Assembly: GCA_001599595.1 (NCBI GenBank)
Contig: BCHH01000027.1
Coordinates: 1-52,161 of the forward strand
Source: Beverwykella pulmonaria
Taxonomy: Eukaryota; Ascomycota; Dothideomycetes; Pleosporales; Melanommataceae
Reading direction: 5' to 3'
Length of the DNA stretch: 52,161 nt
Positions 11,253-20,618 of the stretch are shown one piece after another. Numbering within the stretch: the first letter of the stretch is position 1; each line of letters opens with the position of its first letter. The notes beneath the pieces were generated by a model. That model did not search any database, was not told where the DNA came from, and was given only the letters and a program-made list of their open reading frames with translations. The position numbers and the translations under genes were made by a program.

Positions 11253-11962
11253 ACTTGTCGAAAATCAAAACTTTCGCCCACAGAGCTTGCACAAGCCATA
11301 CCACGCGCGCACCTAATAGAAACAATGCTGCAAATTTTAATACTACTTTCTATGCGCATGCGCAATTTTCTTATAATATTTTTATAATGTATTTAGTATG
11401 TATAGCGAAGAATTAGAGGTGCGCAGCATTCTGCACTGCCTTTGGTGTTCCTCATTGCAGCGCGCAAATAATAAATGCCAATGCTGACTGCACTACGCTA
11501 AATCTGAATTATTTCCAACATACTAATCTGCATCTAAATTATTTCCAACATCTGTGCACATGCCAACACTAACCGCGCTAAGCCTCTTTTTATAATGTCT
11601 GGCGCATAAACTTGTTGAAAATTAAAATTTTTGTGCGCAGAACTTGCACAAGCTCTACCACGCGCGCACCTAATAGAAACAATGCTGCAAATTTTAATAC
11701 TATTTTCTATACGCATGCAAAATCCTCTTTTGTTTTTTTAATATTTAATTTAGTATTTATTATAAAGAATTAGAGGTGCACAGCATTCTGCACTGCCTTT
11801 AATGTTTCCTTGTTGCAGTGCGCAAATAGTAAATGCTAATGCTAACTACACTATGCTAAATCTGAATTATTTCCAACATACTAATCTGCATTTAAATTAT
11901 TTCTAACATCTGTGCACATGCCAACACTAACCGCGCTAAGCCTCTTTTTGTAATGTTGGCGC
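11253..11962. repeat. Head block: two direct repeats of about 355 bp (copy 1)
   Basis: ACTTGTCGAAAATC at 11253 recurs as ACTTGTTGAAAATT at 11610. The two halves align throughout, including CACGCGCGCACCTAATAG, GCAGCATTCTGCACTGCC, two AATTATTTCCAACAT words each, and the closing GCTAAGCCTCTTTTT. Differences are largely transitions. No coding potential is conserved between halves. The block opens the unit in both copies, so it may be a promoter, replication or terminal region. Confidence 0.85.
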
Positions 11963-12045
11963 TATTCCCCTTCTAATTAGGGGAACCTGTTGAAGCCAAC
12001 TCTCACTGCGCCCTTCTCCAATGCATTATCTATTACTATCTATTG

Positions 12046-12161
12046 TCTATTACTATTGTAGTCTATTACTATTATAGTCTATTACTATTGTAGTCCATCA
12101 CTATTGTAGTCTATCACCATCATAGTCTATTATTATTGTAGTCTATCACCATCTATTGTAG
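12046..12161. repeat. 16-bp minisatellite (copy 1)
   Basis: About seven units of TCTATTACTATTGTAG follow one another, with transitions between units and a longer last unit. The same array is in copy 2 at 31500-31615. Confidence 0.9.
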
Positions 12162-13280
12162 TCTGTCTCGTGAACCCACTAACTAATTATTCTATTAACT
12201 AAATTATCTTACGCCTTGCAACCCTGCTAGCCTACAAAGGCAGAAATAATTAATACTAACAACATAGTGCAACTAACTGTAGGATAGATTTGAAGCAATT
12301 AAGCCATCCAAGCAACCTAATACTACTAGCACGCACGTGCTGCCCAAGCCTTAGAAACAGAACTACCTTCTAACGTTGAGATAGATTAGAATATTCTCTA
12401 AACTAAATATATGCTAGTTTAAATGGCTTTAAGATTATCCAAACAGGGAGTAGTGGAGGACATGGCAGAAGGGTTGTAGAATACACCATATGCTGGAAAC
12501 TCCGCCTGCTGCTGTTAGTTATATACACCACCCGTGCGTACATGATACAATTTGTGATGCTTACTAGTAATGCTTACCACGTTGCAAGCGTGACTAAGAA
12601 GCTACTAAAGATACTATATATATAGTAAGTCTCTAACCTAGCATTAATCAGAGTAGTCTAGCTCTTCTAAATAAAGGATACGTACTGTCTACTGTTAACG
12701 CATGGGACTAAAGAAAGAAGAATCTAATAATAGCCTGTTCTAAATTTTTTTTCTAAAGTTAAGTTGTGTGTTCCTAACGTTTTCCTTTTAGAATACTCCT
12801 TGCAACTTCTATTCTTTATGCAGTCTCTACGCACATACTATTGTAACCTAAGTTAAACCTATGCATATAGGGGTTTAGGATATAGTATTTCTTAAACCCC
12901 TAATATGTATATAAAGGTTGCTTTTAAAAGCCAAACTAAATGCACTCTTTATATAATGTTGTGAACAAGTCTGTAGGATTTACTGTTCTAGTTATTCTTT
13001 GTCTAGCAGTGGCTACATCTAGCAATAATGTTGTGTTGCTGTTGCACTTGTTGACTTATTTAGGAGTTTAATATCTGTTTCTTCCAGCGCTATGCAAGTC
13101 TGTTACCTCTTGCTCTAAGGTTTTTCTATTATATATAGTCTTAAAAGTGTTACAAGTAGTTTGTGGTTAGAGTTTAATTAGTTGTTGAATGCTACAGATA
13201 TTATCTTAAGTGCAGTATAGCTGCTATACAAAACATTGCATGAGGAGCAGCTTCCGCCACGTTGAATTCTAAACTGTGCC
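12162..13280. other. Non-coding part of the unit head (copy 1)
   Basis: About 1.1 kb conserved in copy 2 without indels. No open frame is shared by the copies and no domain is visible on either strand. It contains palindrome P1 (12869-12901). It could hold promoter elements or a fully degraded gene. Confidence 0.5.
12869..12901. repeat. Unit palindrome P1 (copy 1)
   Basis: AGGGGTTTAGGATAT and ATTTCTTAAACCCCT form 15-base arms around AGT with two mismatches; TA occurs at both edges. It is one of the dispersed palindromes found only within the tandem unit. Confidence 0.9.
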
Positions 13281-14002
13281 TATAGGGGTTTGGGAAATAC
13301 TTTTTTTAGCTATGTCACGTGGTTTGTTTGTTGCGCTAATTAGATCCAGCTAGTGCAACAAACAATTGAGCAGCTAGATTTAGCTAGCGTGACAAACATT
13401 TAAGCTCTCTTACTCTATTATATCCTCCGCAACACCCTCTCTCTCTCTCTAACTCTACCTCTACAACAACTGCCTAAAAAACTACCTGAACAACCTCCTA
13501 ACCACCAACCCTCTTACTAATCTCTCTACTCTCCTCTCTCTCTAACTCTACCTCTACGACAACTGCCTAAACAACTACCTAAACAACTACCTCCTAACCA
13601 CTAACCCTTTTACCAATCCCTCTACTCTCCTCTCTCTCTAACTCCACCTCTATGACAACTGCCTAAACAACTACCTAAACAACCACCTCCTAACCACCAA
13701 CCCTTGTACTAATCTCTCTACTCTCCTCCCTTAATTAACTATTGCAAACGTCTATTGGCGTTCCTACAAGCAAGTAGTTCCCTCGCCAACAGGTTTCTTA
13801 CAATTTCTAGGCTTGTTGCGAGCTTTGTTATTGCAATTGCAACAACTCTAAGTTAGCTGGCTACCCTTTGTTAGTGTGCCTGCTGTGACAGAGTTGCAAA
13901 AAGCTCTCTCACTTTCACCTTTACCTTAATGGCAAAACTAACATATCAACAGGGTCTGTGCGCACCCTTTGTGGTAAAAAAAGTATTTCTCAAACCCCTA
14001 TA
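13281..14002. mobile_element. 722-bp inverted-repeat (MITE-like) element upstream of the SNF2 gene (copy 1)
   Basis: TATAGGGGTTTGGGAAATAC with the following TTTTTTTAGC (13281-13310) is matched at 28 of 30 positions by the reverse complement of 13973-14002. Both ends are in TATA context, consistent with a TA target. The tips are the same sequence as the short unit palindromes. Inside are a foldback (GTTTGTTGCGCTA / TAGTGCAACAAAC, 13326-13365), a TATA-like TATTATATCC and a CT-rich minisatellite. There is no coding capacity. It ends 125 bases before the SNF2 start codon, so it may also act as that gene's promoter and leader. Whether it is a non-autonomous transposon or an intrinsic part of the unit is open. 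Confidence 0.6.
13436..13730. repeat. CT-rich minisatellite, three units of about 95 bp (copy 1)
   Basis: Each unit reads (CT)n-AACTCTACCTCTA, then AACTGCCTAAA, AACTACCT, CCTCCTAACCACCAACCCT and TACTCTCCT. Units start near 13441, 13534 and 13630. It lies within the 722-bp element and would be the 5' leader if transcription starts at the upstream TATA-like site. Confidence 0.85.
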
Positions 14003-14293
14003 GTACTCTCTAAGCGTAGGACTGCAGCGGCTGTCTAAGGCATAAGTCTCTACTAATTAAATTCCTAGTTAAGCTTAGGCTTAAGCTTACAAACATAAAC
14101 ACAACACCTGAAAACGATTACAAGGCAATGCAAGAGACTAAAGTGGAAACGAGTGATCTATTTACCGCACTCACGAATTATTCAAGACCTCCCATTATGC
14201 TAGCACTATTAGACCTATTAAGTAAGGAGCCTAAACTTCTTAACAAATTAAAAATCACACCTACTATTGTGCTACACTTAAGGCAATATCAAC

Positions 14294-14344
14294 GTAAGCA
14301 CCTAATAGGGGTTTCAGGAATAGTATTTACTAAACACCCTATAG
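14294..14344 (+). other. Predicted intron 1 of SNF2 gene holding palindrome P3 (copy 1)
   Basis: GTAAGC donor, TTTACTAAACA branch-like sequence and CTATAG acceptor delimit 51 bases. Palindrome P3 (14307-14340, AGGGGTTTCAGGAATAGTATTT...ACCCT) fills two thirds of it. The length is a multiple of three and also open when read through, so splicing is likely but not certain. Confidence 0.55.
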
Positions 14345-15204
14345 TTCCTTCCACAACAAATGCAGCTTTACCTAAACATAACGCATTTAAAGGGGATATG
14401 TTGAATAAGCCTTAGCTATCTGCTAGTGACCTTAACAACAAATAGGATAATAATGCTATTGAAAGTGACAGTGACAGTACACGCTTAGACTGGACTGAGA
14501 GCGGCTCTGTAGCATCTAACTGTGAACAGGAACTAGATGGGCTTTGACTAGCAAATGGTAATCTCACGTTTACTAGATTTCTAGTCTGTATCTAGGAGGC
14601 TGCCTAGTACCTCTAAATTGACGTCCAGAATTTCTGTTAGTACCTCCTTAAGGACCCTGATCTTGATAACATTTTCTAAGATTACAAGGAAGGCTAGTTA
14701 GACAACGCACAAGCTGCTGTGGCTGCCAACTAGAAGCGCAAGGGACGCGGTGAAAGCTTTCTAGCAGTCTACAAAGAAGTAATGGCATGCAAAGGGGTGT
14801 TAAACAAGTACAAGACCTTAAGACTGCGCGATTGACAGGAATAGGGTTCTCTAGAGTACAACTGCATAGGCCTTTGCTAAACCTATAAAGATATACGCAA
14901 AAACAACAATAGTTTTATTGTTAAGAAGAAGTACACTGACAAACTTTATGCTTTTAAAGCTGCCTAGATTGTGTAGAAGTAGAAGGTTTAGTTAGACAAA
15001 CCTTAGGTTAAGAGTGCAGTTCTGTCACAGTACAATAAGACATTGAAGCGCACTTCAAAGGCATCCATGTAAGCCAAGATTGCGACTCCTAAGACAATAC
15101 AACTAGCAAATGCAACAGCTAGTTCCCTGTCCTTAGACTAGCGTGCAACAAGGAAGCGTTCTTAATCTACAACACAAGCCTTAGACTGCACTTAGGACAA
15201 GGAG

Positions 15205-15235
15205 GGGGTTTTGCAAATAGTAAAAGCAAAACCCC
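15205..15235. repeat. Unit palindrome P4, within coding frame (copy 1)
   Basis: GGGGTTTTGCAAATAGT-AAAAGCAAAACCCC is an imperfect palindrome with perfect 10-base outer arms. No splice sites surround it, so it appears to be read in frame within exon 2 of the SNF2 gene. Confidence 0.8.
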
Positions 15236-16152
15236 TAAAGGTTACTTAATCACGCCAAAAGAAGGCTAAGGCTGCTAAGACTGTAGAGGAACGCAATAAG
15301 CGTTACTACTAAGAGCTTAAGAGACTCTTTGAGCACGCGAAACGCTCCACTAATAGTGTTAAAGGAGATAAAATGTTTGCTACAGCGTCTATGTCTGTTA
15401 AGGAATGCATGGCCTCCTTTCAAGAGGACATAGATAATTTTGAGAAGGATAAGGAACACATCACTAAGGCTTAAAAAGAGATGAGCGAGTGGCCATTAAA
15501 ACAGTGTTATAAACAACTGCTAAAGAATACAGCCCTTCTAAAACTGTACACCTGCATCTAGAAGTCCCTAAAGATCTCTATAAAGGTGTTCTACTCTAAC
15601 TTCTAGCATGTAAACGTTATTAAACTAAAAGAGGCTGCACTTGAGGTATTCAAATCCTTATATATCCTATTATCTAGCCTTGTTGCTAAGCAAGGGGCAA
15701 CAATAATTAAGAAGCTAGCAACAGAAGAAGATGTTGATCGCGCTCTCTTGTTGTTGTTGGCTGCTAATGTTCAATACAGAGAATGGTTTGCTACACAGGT
15801 TAACGCTGCAGACGAAGATGAGGAAAAGAGCACTGACAATGCCAACCAAGACAATAAATAGGATGTCCTTCTCCTCAACATGGGCGCTGCTACTAAAGAA
15901 GACATCTGCAAGTATTGTAAGTAGAACTAGACACTAACTAGCAAGAAATACTAGGATAATAATTTGCCCAAAGCTTGTGCTTGAATTGGACTAGATAACA
16001 TTAGGTTTAAGCAGATCCTTGGACAGAACCCCAGGATTAGCTTGTGATAGTAGCAAGTAATAGCCATCTTATAGGCTCTTGACTATAGCAGACTTATTGC
16101 AGATGCCATTAGAATTGGTAAAACAATTACCTACGCTGGCATCATTCTTAAG

Positions 16153-16241
16153 GTAATACAGACATTCCTCTAGGGGTTTAACAAAAACTAATTCTTAAAC
16201 CCCTATACTATGTATTTTGGCAGCCTGCTAACAATTTGCAG
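16153..16241 (+). other. Predicted intron 2 of SNF2 gene holding palindrome P5 (copy 1)
   Basis: GTAATA donor, GCTAAC branch point and TTTGCAG acceptor define 89 bases in phase 0 just after motif I. Palindrome P5 (16171-16205) starts 18 bases after the donor. The flanking codons join in frame. Confidence 0.85.
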
Positions 16242-17009
16242 TACCAAAATAAGAACAACAAAGAATACAAGACTGCCCTAGCATTTAACAAAGCGCTTCC
16301 TAAGGACGCACTAGAATTAAAGCGCAAGCTGCTTCCTCTAGCGCAACCTATCTTTGTTACTGTACTTCCTAACCTAGTTTACTAGACTGCCAAGAAGATT
16401 TGGAAGTTTAGCAAGGCAATAGATGTTCGCGTGTATTGTTCCAAGGCTACGTCTACCCTAGGTTTTAGGCGTGTACAGGACATATTGTACAAGAGCCTAT
16501 TGGCGGATAGGAGTTGACGGGAAAACAATTGCATTGTTGTTGTTACGTCTTTTAACTACCTTAGCATTTACAATGGGCCTGGAAAGTACTAGAGGCACAT
16601 TAATTGTCAACGTGGATTTAAATTGGGAAGGAAGAAGAAGCAGGGTAACAAGGCTGCAGTGGAAGTTTAGCAGGATTTGGCGGATGAAGAAGTCCAGGAG
16701 AACTTAGACGCAACATTAAGCAAACAGCAACCCAAACCACCTTAGAAGCGCTACAAGCTACTAGAACTTCTCCAAACGTTCTACCTAGAGGAGGATGAGT
16801 GATGGGAAGGCTGCTTCCGTGGCGTTCTGGCTGCTGTAATACTTAATAAGTGTTAAGTAAGTCTCTGCAATCCCTCAACACACTAGTTGTCTATTTACAT
16901 TAATTGCCTAAAATCTAATCTATTTAAAGTTTGGTTGTTCTTAGGCAGCCTATTATAGAAAGGCCTAAGCGATTTCTACTAGTATATGCTCCTCTGCCAC
17001 AACCTAAAG

Positions 17010-17098
17010 GTATATACCCCTTCTCTCTTAGGAGCTTTTGCAAATACTATTTGCAAAACCCCTATACATCTATAGAATAAGTGTGCTAACAGAGATAG
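17010..17098 (+). other. Predicted intron 3 of SNF2 gene holding palindrome P6 (copy 1)
   Basis: GTATAT donor, GCTAAC branch and GATAG acceptor define 89 bases in phase 0, the same length as intron 2. Palindrome P6 (17030-17063, core TTTTGCAAATA-C-TATTTGCAAAA perfect) starts 20 bases after the donor. Confidence 0.85.
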
Positions 17099-18213
17099 CT
17101 TAATAAAGAAGCCTGCTAAGACAAGCCTAGTCTAAATTAATACTAAGCCAGATTTTCCAATCTGTACAAAGTAAATGACGACTATCCCTAGGCTAAGTTT
17201 TAAAACACCCTGTTTGCTTTTAACAAGTAGATTATCTGCAACAAGAAACTTAATAAGGTCTAAAAGGGCATTAAGGCACAAAAAGTCCTACTATTATAGA
17301 TCCTATCGCGAAACTACAATTCTACCTGCTGATTGGGATCTACTAACACAATTGCTAGGAATCTCCCTTATAAGATTATATATGACGTTGAGAAGTTGTT
17401 TTCTCCCTTAGTTCTAAATGTGTACAATTGCTACGCAGAACCCTTCAAGTCCAAGATAGTGGTAATGAGCATAATAAATAATAGATTAGGAAGGAGGGAG
17501 CCTATTCTAAATGCTCGCTCCATACAGGCTCTCTAGGTCTTAAATGCGTTTCTATTCCTTGGTGCCCTCTACTGCACAGACAGTCCTAAAGCGGAACTAG
17601 ATTTGCATTTATGGTTTAATGTTGACAGCAACCTCTTTGCGCAAATGCCTAATCTAACACCTAAAGGCGCTTAGATCTGTTGGCTGCTTAAGCAATGCAG
17701 CAATTATAGATGCAAATTTCTTGATTTAGGCATTGATTACGTGACGGCATCACGAACTAAGATAGTAGACTCCGTCCTTAAGTTCTCTCCTAAGCTTGGT
17801 GCTCTTCTTGCTCTTATTAGCAATTACACCATCCTTAGAGGCAAAAAGTTGTTGATATAGTTTAACTATCCTAACATCTAAATTATTGTTGAAGAACTGC
17901 TTTGGATAATGCATTTGGATAAACTAGGCATAGATTGCATGTATGCGCATACTAAGACATTAAAGCGCGCAAAGTTACAAGATGAGATGAACCAGATTGG
18001 CAGCAGACTTAAGATTCTACTAGCTTCCATCAAGGTCTGCAGAATTGGCGTCAACTTCCAGGATGACTGCTTAAAGGCAGCTATTTTTAATAAGTGTAAT
18101 AGCTTTGTTGAGGAGGATCAAGTTACTGGTTGAATATGGCGAATAGGTCAAGTGATCCCTTGCTCCATATTTAATCTGCATATAAGCGGCACCATGGAAA
18201 CTAAAGCCCTTGC

Positions 18214-18310
18214 GTAAGTTACTCTTCTAGTAATGGGGGTTCTTGAAATAGTATTTCTTCAACCCCCATAGATAACCTAATTTGGACGTTTATGCTAACC
18301 CCCTTACTAG
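18214..18310 (+). other. Predicted intron 4 of SNF2 gene holding palindrome P7 (copy 1)
   Basis: A consensus GTAAGT donor, TATGCTAAC branch point and TTACTAG acceptor define 97 bases in phase 2. Splicing joins the helicase core to the downstream frame that otherwise looks like a separate gene starting at ATG 18351. Palindrome P7 (18235-18267, GGGGGTTCTTGAAAT and complement) lies in its middle. Confidence 0.88.
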
Positions 18311-19506
18311 ACGCCAATTAAAGCAGGCTCTTGTCAGCACCGCTACTATAATGTCTCATAGTTCCTCCTCTGCTACCAACCTTAGCAAATATGCAAAAGA
18401 TTTCAAGGATAAATAGCTTAAGGGCTATTTCCTAGTTACTTACAAAGATAAGCTAGACAGCACAGAGCATCTATTACATGTTGGCACCATTGCAGGCAAG
18501 AAGGAAGTGGAAAGATTGCGAGCGGAGGAACCAGAAAAGTGGGACAAGACGTGGTTCCCCGCTTTTCTCACACAGCAGTGGGCACTTAGATTGCTGCTAA
18601 AGGAGAATAGATCACAGAAAGTTGTGCAGGGTGCTGGTTTCAGAGCAGCCAGCATGGTTAACATCAACAATCTAATTACTTAGGAGTTAGAAGCCTACTA
18701 TGCGGAAAACCAGCTTAGGATAAGTGCTAAAGGAGGTGAGGCCGCCATTGTAACACTAAAAAAGAACAAATCTAGAAGACCAAAGGTTTTAATCTGCAAG
18801 GGCAAGCAAGAATATAACTAGGAGGCACTACTAGCTAAACAACTTTGCCCTAAAATTGTGGAATCCTTAGAGAAAGAAGGTTCTAGCATCCACTTTAATA
18901 CTGTTTCCAATAAAGAAGAGCAAGAAGATGTCCCTATCCTAGACAATGCTAATTACACTTCTAACATAGAAAGCGAGGTCACCAAAGAGAACAGCAACAT
19001 TATTAGTACCCAAAAGGATCTAGACTACCCCATTATTCCCACTGCTAAATATTACCATTTGCAGACTCCTCTTGTAAAGCGCAAGATCACCCTACGCATC
19101 CACGCCTATGGCAAAACAAACAGCATACCAAAGCTAGAGAAATGGGCGTTCCCTAAAGCTCCAAGAAAACAGAGGCTAGTCTGTAATAGGAAGTAAAAAA
19201 AGAATGTTAGTATTGCTCCTAACAAACTTAAGAAGCCCCTAAAGGGCATTAAAACAAAGCTATTAGTAGAGATTCCTGTTAATATAGATGAGTCTGATCA
19301 CAATAGCAGTCAAGCAGCTAAAGGATCCACTCTATCTAACAGCTATTCTACTAAAAAGCCTTGTATTGATGTCTACAAGGCTGGCTTTCATGGCAGTAGC
19401 CGTGATAATAATAATGATGTGATTTAAAAGGATCTCATTTATTATTAAAAAGACACTCTTATCTCCTACACACAGCGCCTCTTATTACTTGTCAACTATC
19501 TCTTTA

Positions 19507-19539
19507 GACGTTTGGAAAATAGTATTTAGTAAACCCCCA
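19507..19539. repeat. Unit palindrome P8 at the end of the SNF2 gene (copy 1)
   Basis: GACGTTTGGAAAATAGTATT-TAGTAAACCCCC is a decayed form with the left tip mutated. The first in-frame TAG after the SNF2 C-terminal extension lies inside it (19527-19529), so the true stop could be further downstream or in a spliced exon. Confidence 0.75.
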
Positions 19540-20059
19540 CTGTCTGAGTTGGTTTGCAGTCTCACCACGTTAGACTTCTAAGAAGAGCAATAGCCCTATC
19601 AACATCTCTTCAGCATCTCTTTTATTATGTTTCTTAAAAAAAACTCTCTAAGCCCTACACTGTGGGCCTTTGTATAACTATACTGTGCAATAATTTTAAA
19701 CAAAGTTTGGCTTTGGTGGAGTACTAGCTGGATTTACAAGATGCGGCCTTGGTGGAGTTTGGCTAATTTAGCCATGGCAAATAACTGGCTGGGTTTATAC
19801 ATGGCGATAATAGATTGCATTAGACACTCTAATAGTTAAGTCTAGACTGTCTATATAGATTAATTGGAGCTTTCCTACCAGAGTCTATACCTACATAGTC
19901 TAAGAATAACCTTCACTTTTTGATTGATCCACGTGACGTGAAGTGACTGCATGACTAATTGGTTTCAATTGATTGACTGCTACTATGAAAATTTTCTGCC
20001 AGATGCTAATACGCCAATAATACTATTGTGAGCGACACAGACACAGTAGCTTGATTACT
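19540..20059. other. Spacer between the SNF2 and AT-hook genes (copy 1)
   Basis: About 520 AT-rich bases conserved in copy 2 hold TGG-rich repeats (GGCTTTGGTGGAGTACT, GGCCTTGGTGGAGTTTGG, about 19710-19765) and a CCACGTGACGTGAAGT element near 19929. There is no coding signal. It probably holds the promoter of the AT-hook gene. Confidence 0.5.
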
Positions 20060-20198
20060 ATGCGTTGAGGACGCCCTGCTAAATATACAGAGCTAGGCGC
20101 GGCTGTTGCAGCAAAGCGTGCAAGCAGTATTCTCAGCGTCCAGAGAAGCAGGAATTCACAGAAGCAGCGTGCCCTAGAGGGACAACCCACTGCACAAC

Positions 20199-20251
20199 GT
20201 AATAGTATTCGCTGCGTAGCTTTATCCAGTTTCTGTTACCAATACCTCTAG
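20199..20251 (+). other. Predicted intron 1 of AT-hook gene (copy 1)
   Basis: GTAATA donor and CCTCTAG acceptor, 53 bases, phase 1. Removal brings the AT-hook exon into frame with the downstream Pro/Ser-rich exon in both copies. The branch site is weak and there is no palindrome here. Confidence 0.7.
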
Positions 20252-20585
20252 AATCCTGTCTATCTTTTGTTCAAGAGTACTAACTTGTCCCTGACCCACC
20301 GCTTGAATAAACACCTAGGCCAACAAGTCTATTGTACAATGTTGAAACCCTGTCTTTCTCCACCCCTCTGCCACCGCTTTCTATAGACCCTATTTGTTAT
20401 GGCATTCCCTCTATACCTTTTGAACCATTTGACAACAGCGATAGTCAAGAATCCAATCATGGCGTACAGTATGGCAGCCCAAGGCTATCACAAACCAATC
20501 GCTCGCCTATTAGCGACGCGCCCTATCCGCGGCCGGCGATACACTCAGGTATAAGACATAGATTTCATTAGACTCTCTCCTTCTT

Positions 20586-20618
20586 GGGGGTTTAAGAAAT
20601 ACTATTTCCCAAACCCCC
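20586..20618. repeat. Unit palindrome P9, split at its right edge by hAT (copy 1)
   Basis: GGGGGTTTAAGAAATACTATTTCCCAAACCCCC lies in the second intron of the AT-hook gene (donor GTATAAG at 20549, acceptor CATACAG ending 23806). The hAT element begins directly after it. In copy 2 the same palindrome is uninterrupted (40040-40072). Confidence 0.9.

Larger units (their letters stand above)
14128..19529 (+). pseudogene. SNF2-family helicase/ATPase gene of the unit, copy 1 (RIP-broken)
   Basis: The proposed exons are 14128-14293, 14345-16152, 16242-17009, 17099-18213 and 18311-19529. They join in frame (5,076 nt, about 1,691 residues) with stops only at RIP-type codons. Residues 1 to about 650 are charged and have no recognised domain. 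The ATPase core follows: motif I ADAIRIGKT near 16102-16128 (family D-x-G-[IL]-GKT), motif Ia FVTVLPNLVY, motif II VILNKC near 16830 (family DE-x-[HQ]), motif III region with LSDFYQYMLL in copy 2, then the C-terminal lobe from about 17790 ending in motif VI IWRIGQV near 18137. The roughly 440-residue C-terminal extension is unrecognised. SNF2 proteins use ATP to move along DNA and remodel nucleosomes. Known: the family. Inferred: service to the unit's own propagation. Confidence 0.75.

Noticed and set aside
18351..19196. A separate gene starting at ATG 18351 downstream of the helicase
   Set aside because: A consensus intron (18214-18310) joins it in frame to the helicase core in both copies, so one gene is the simpler model.
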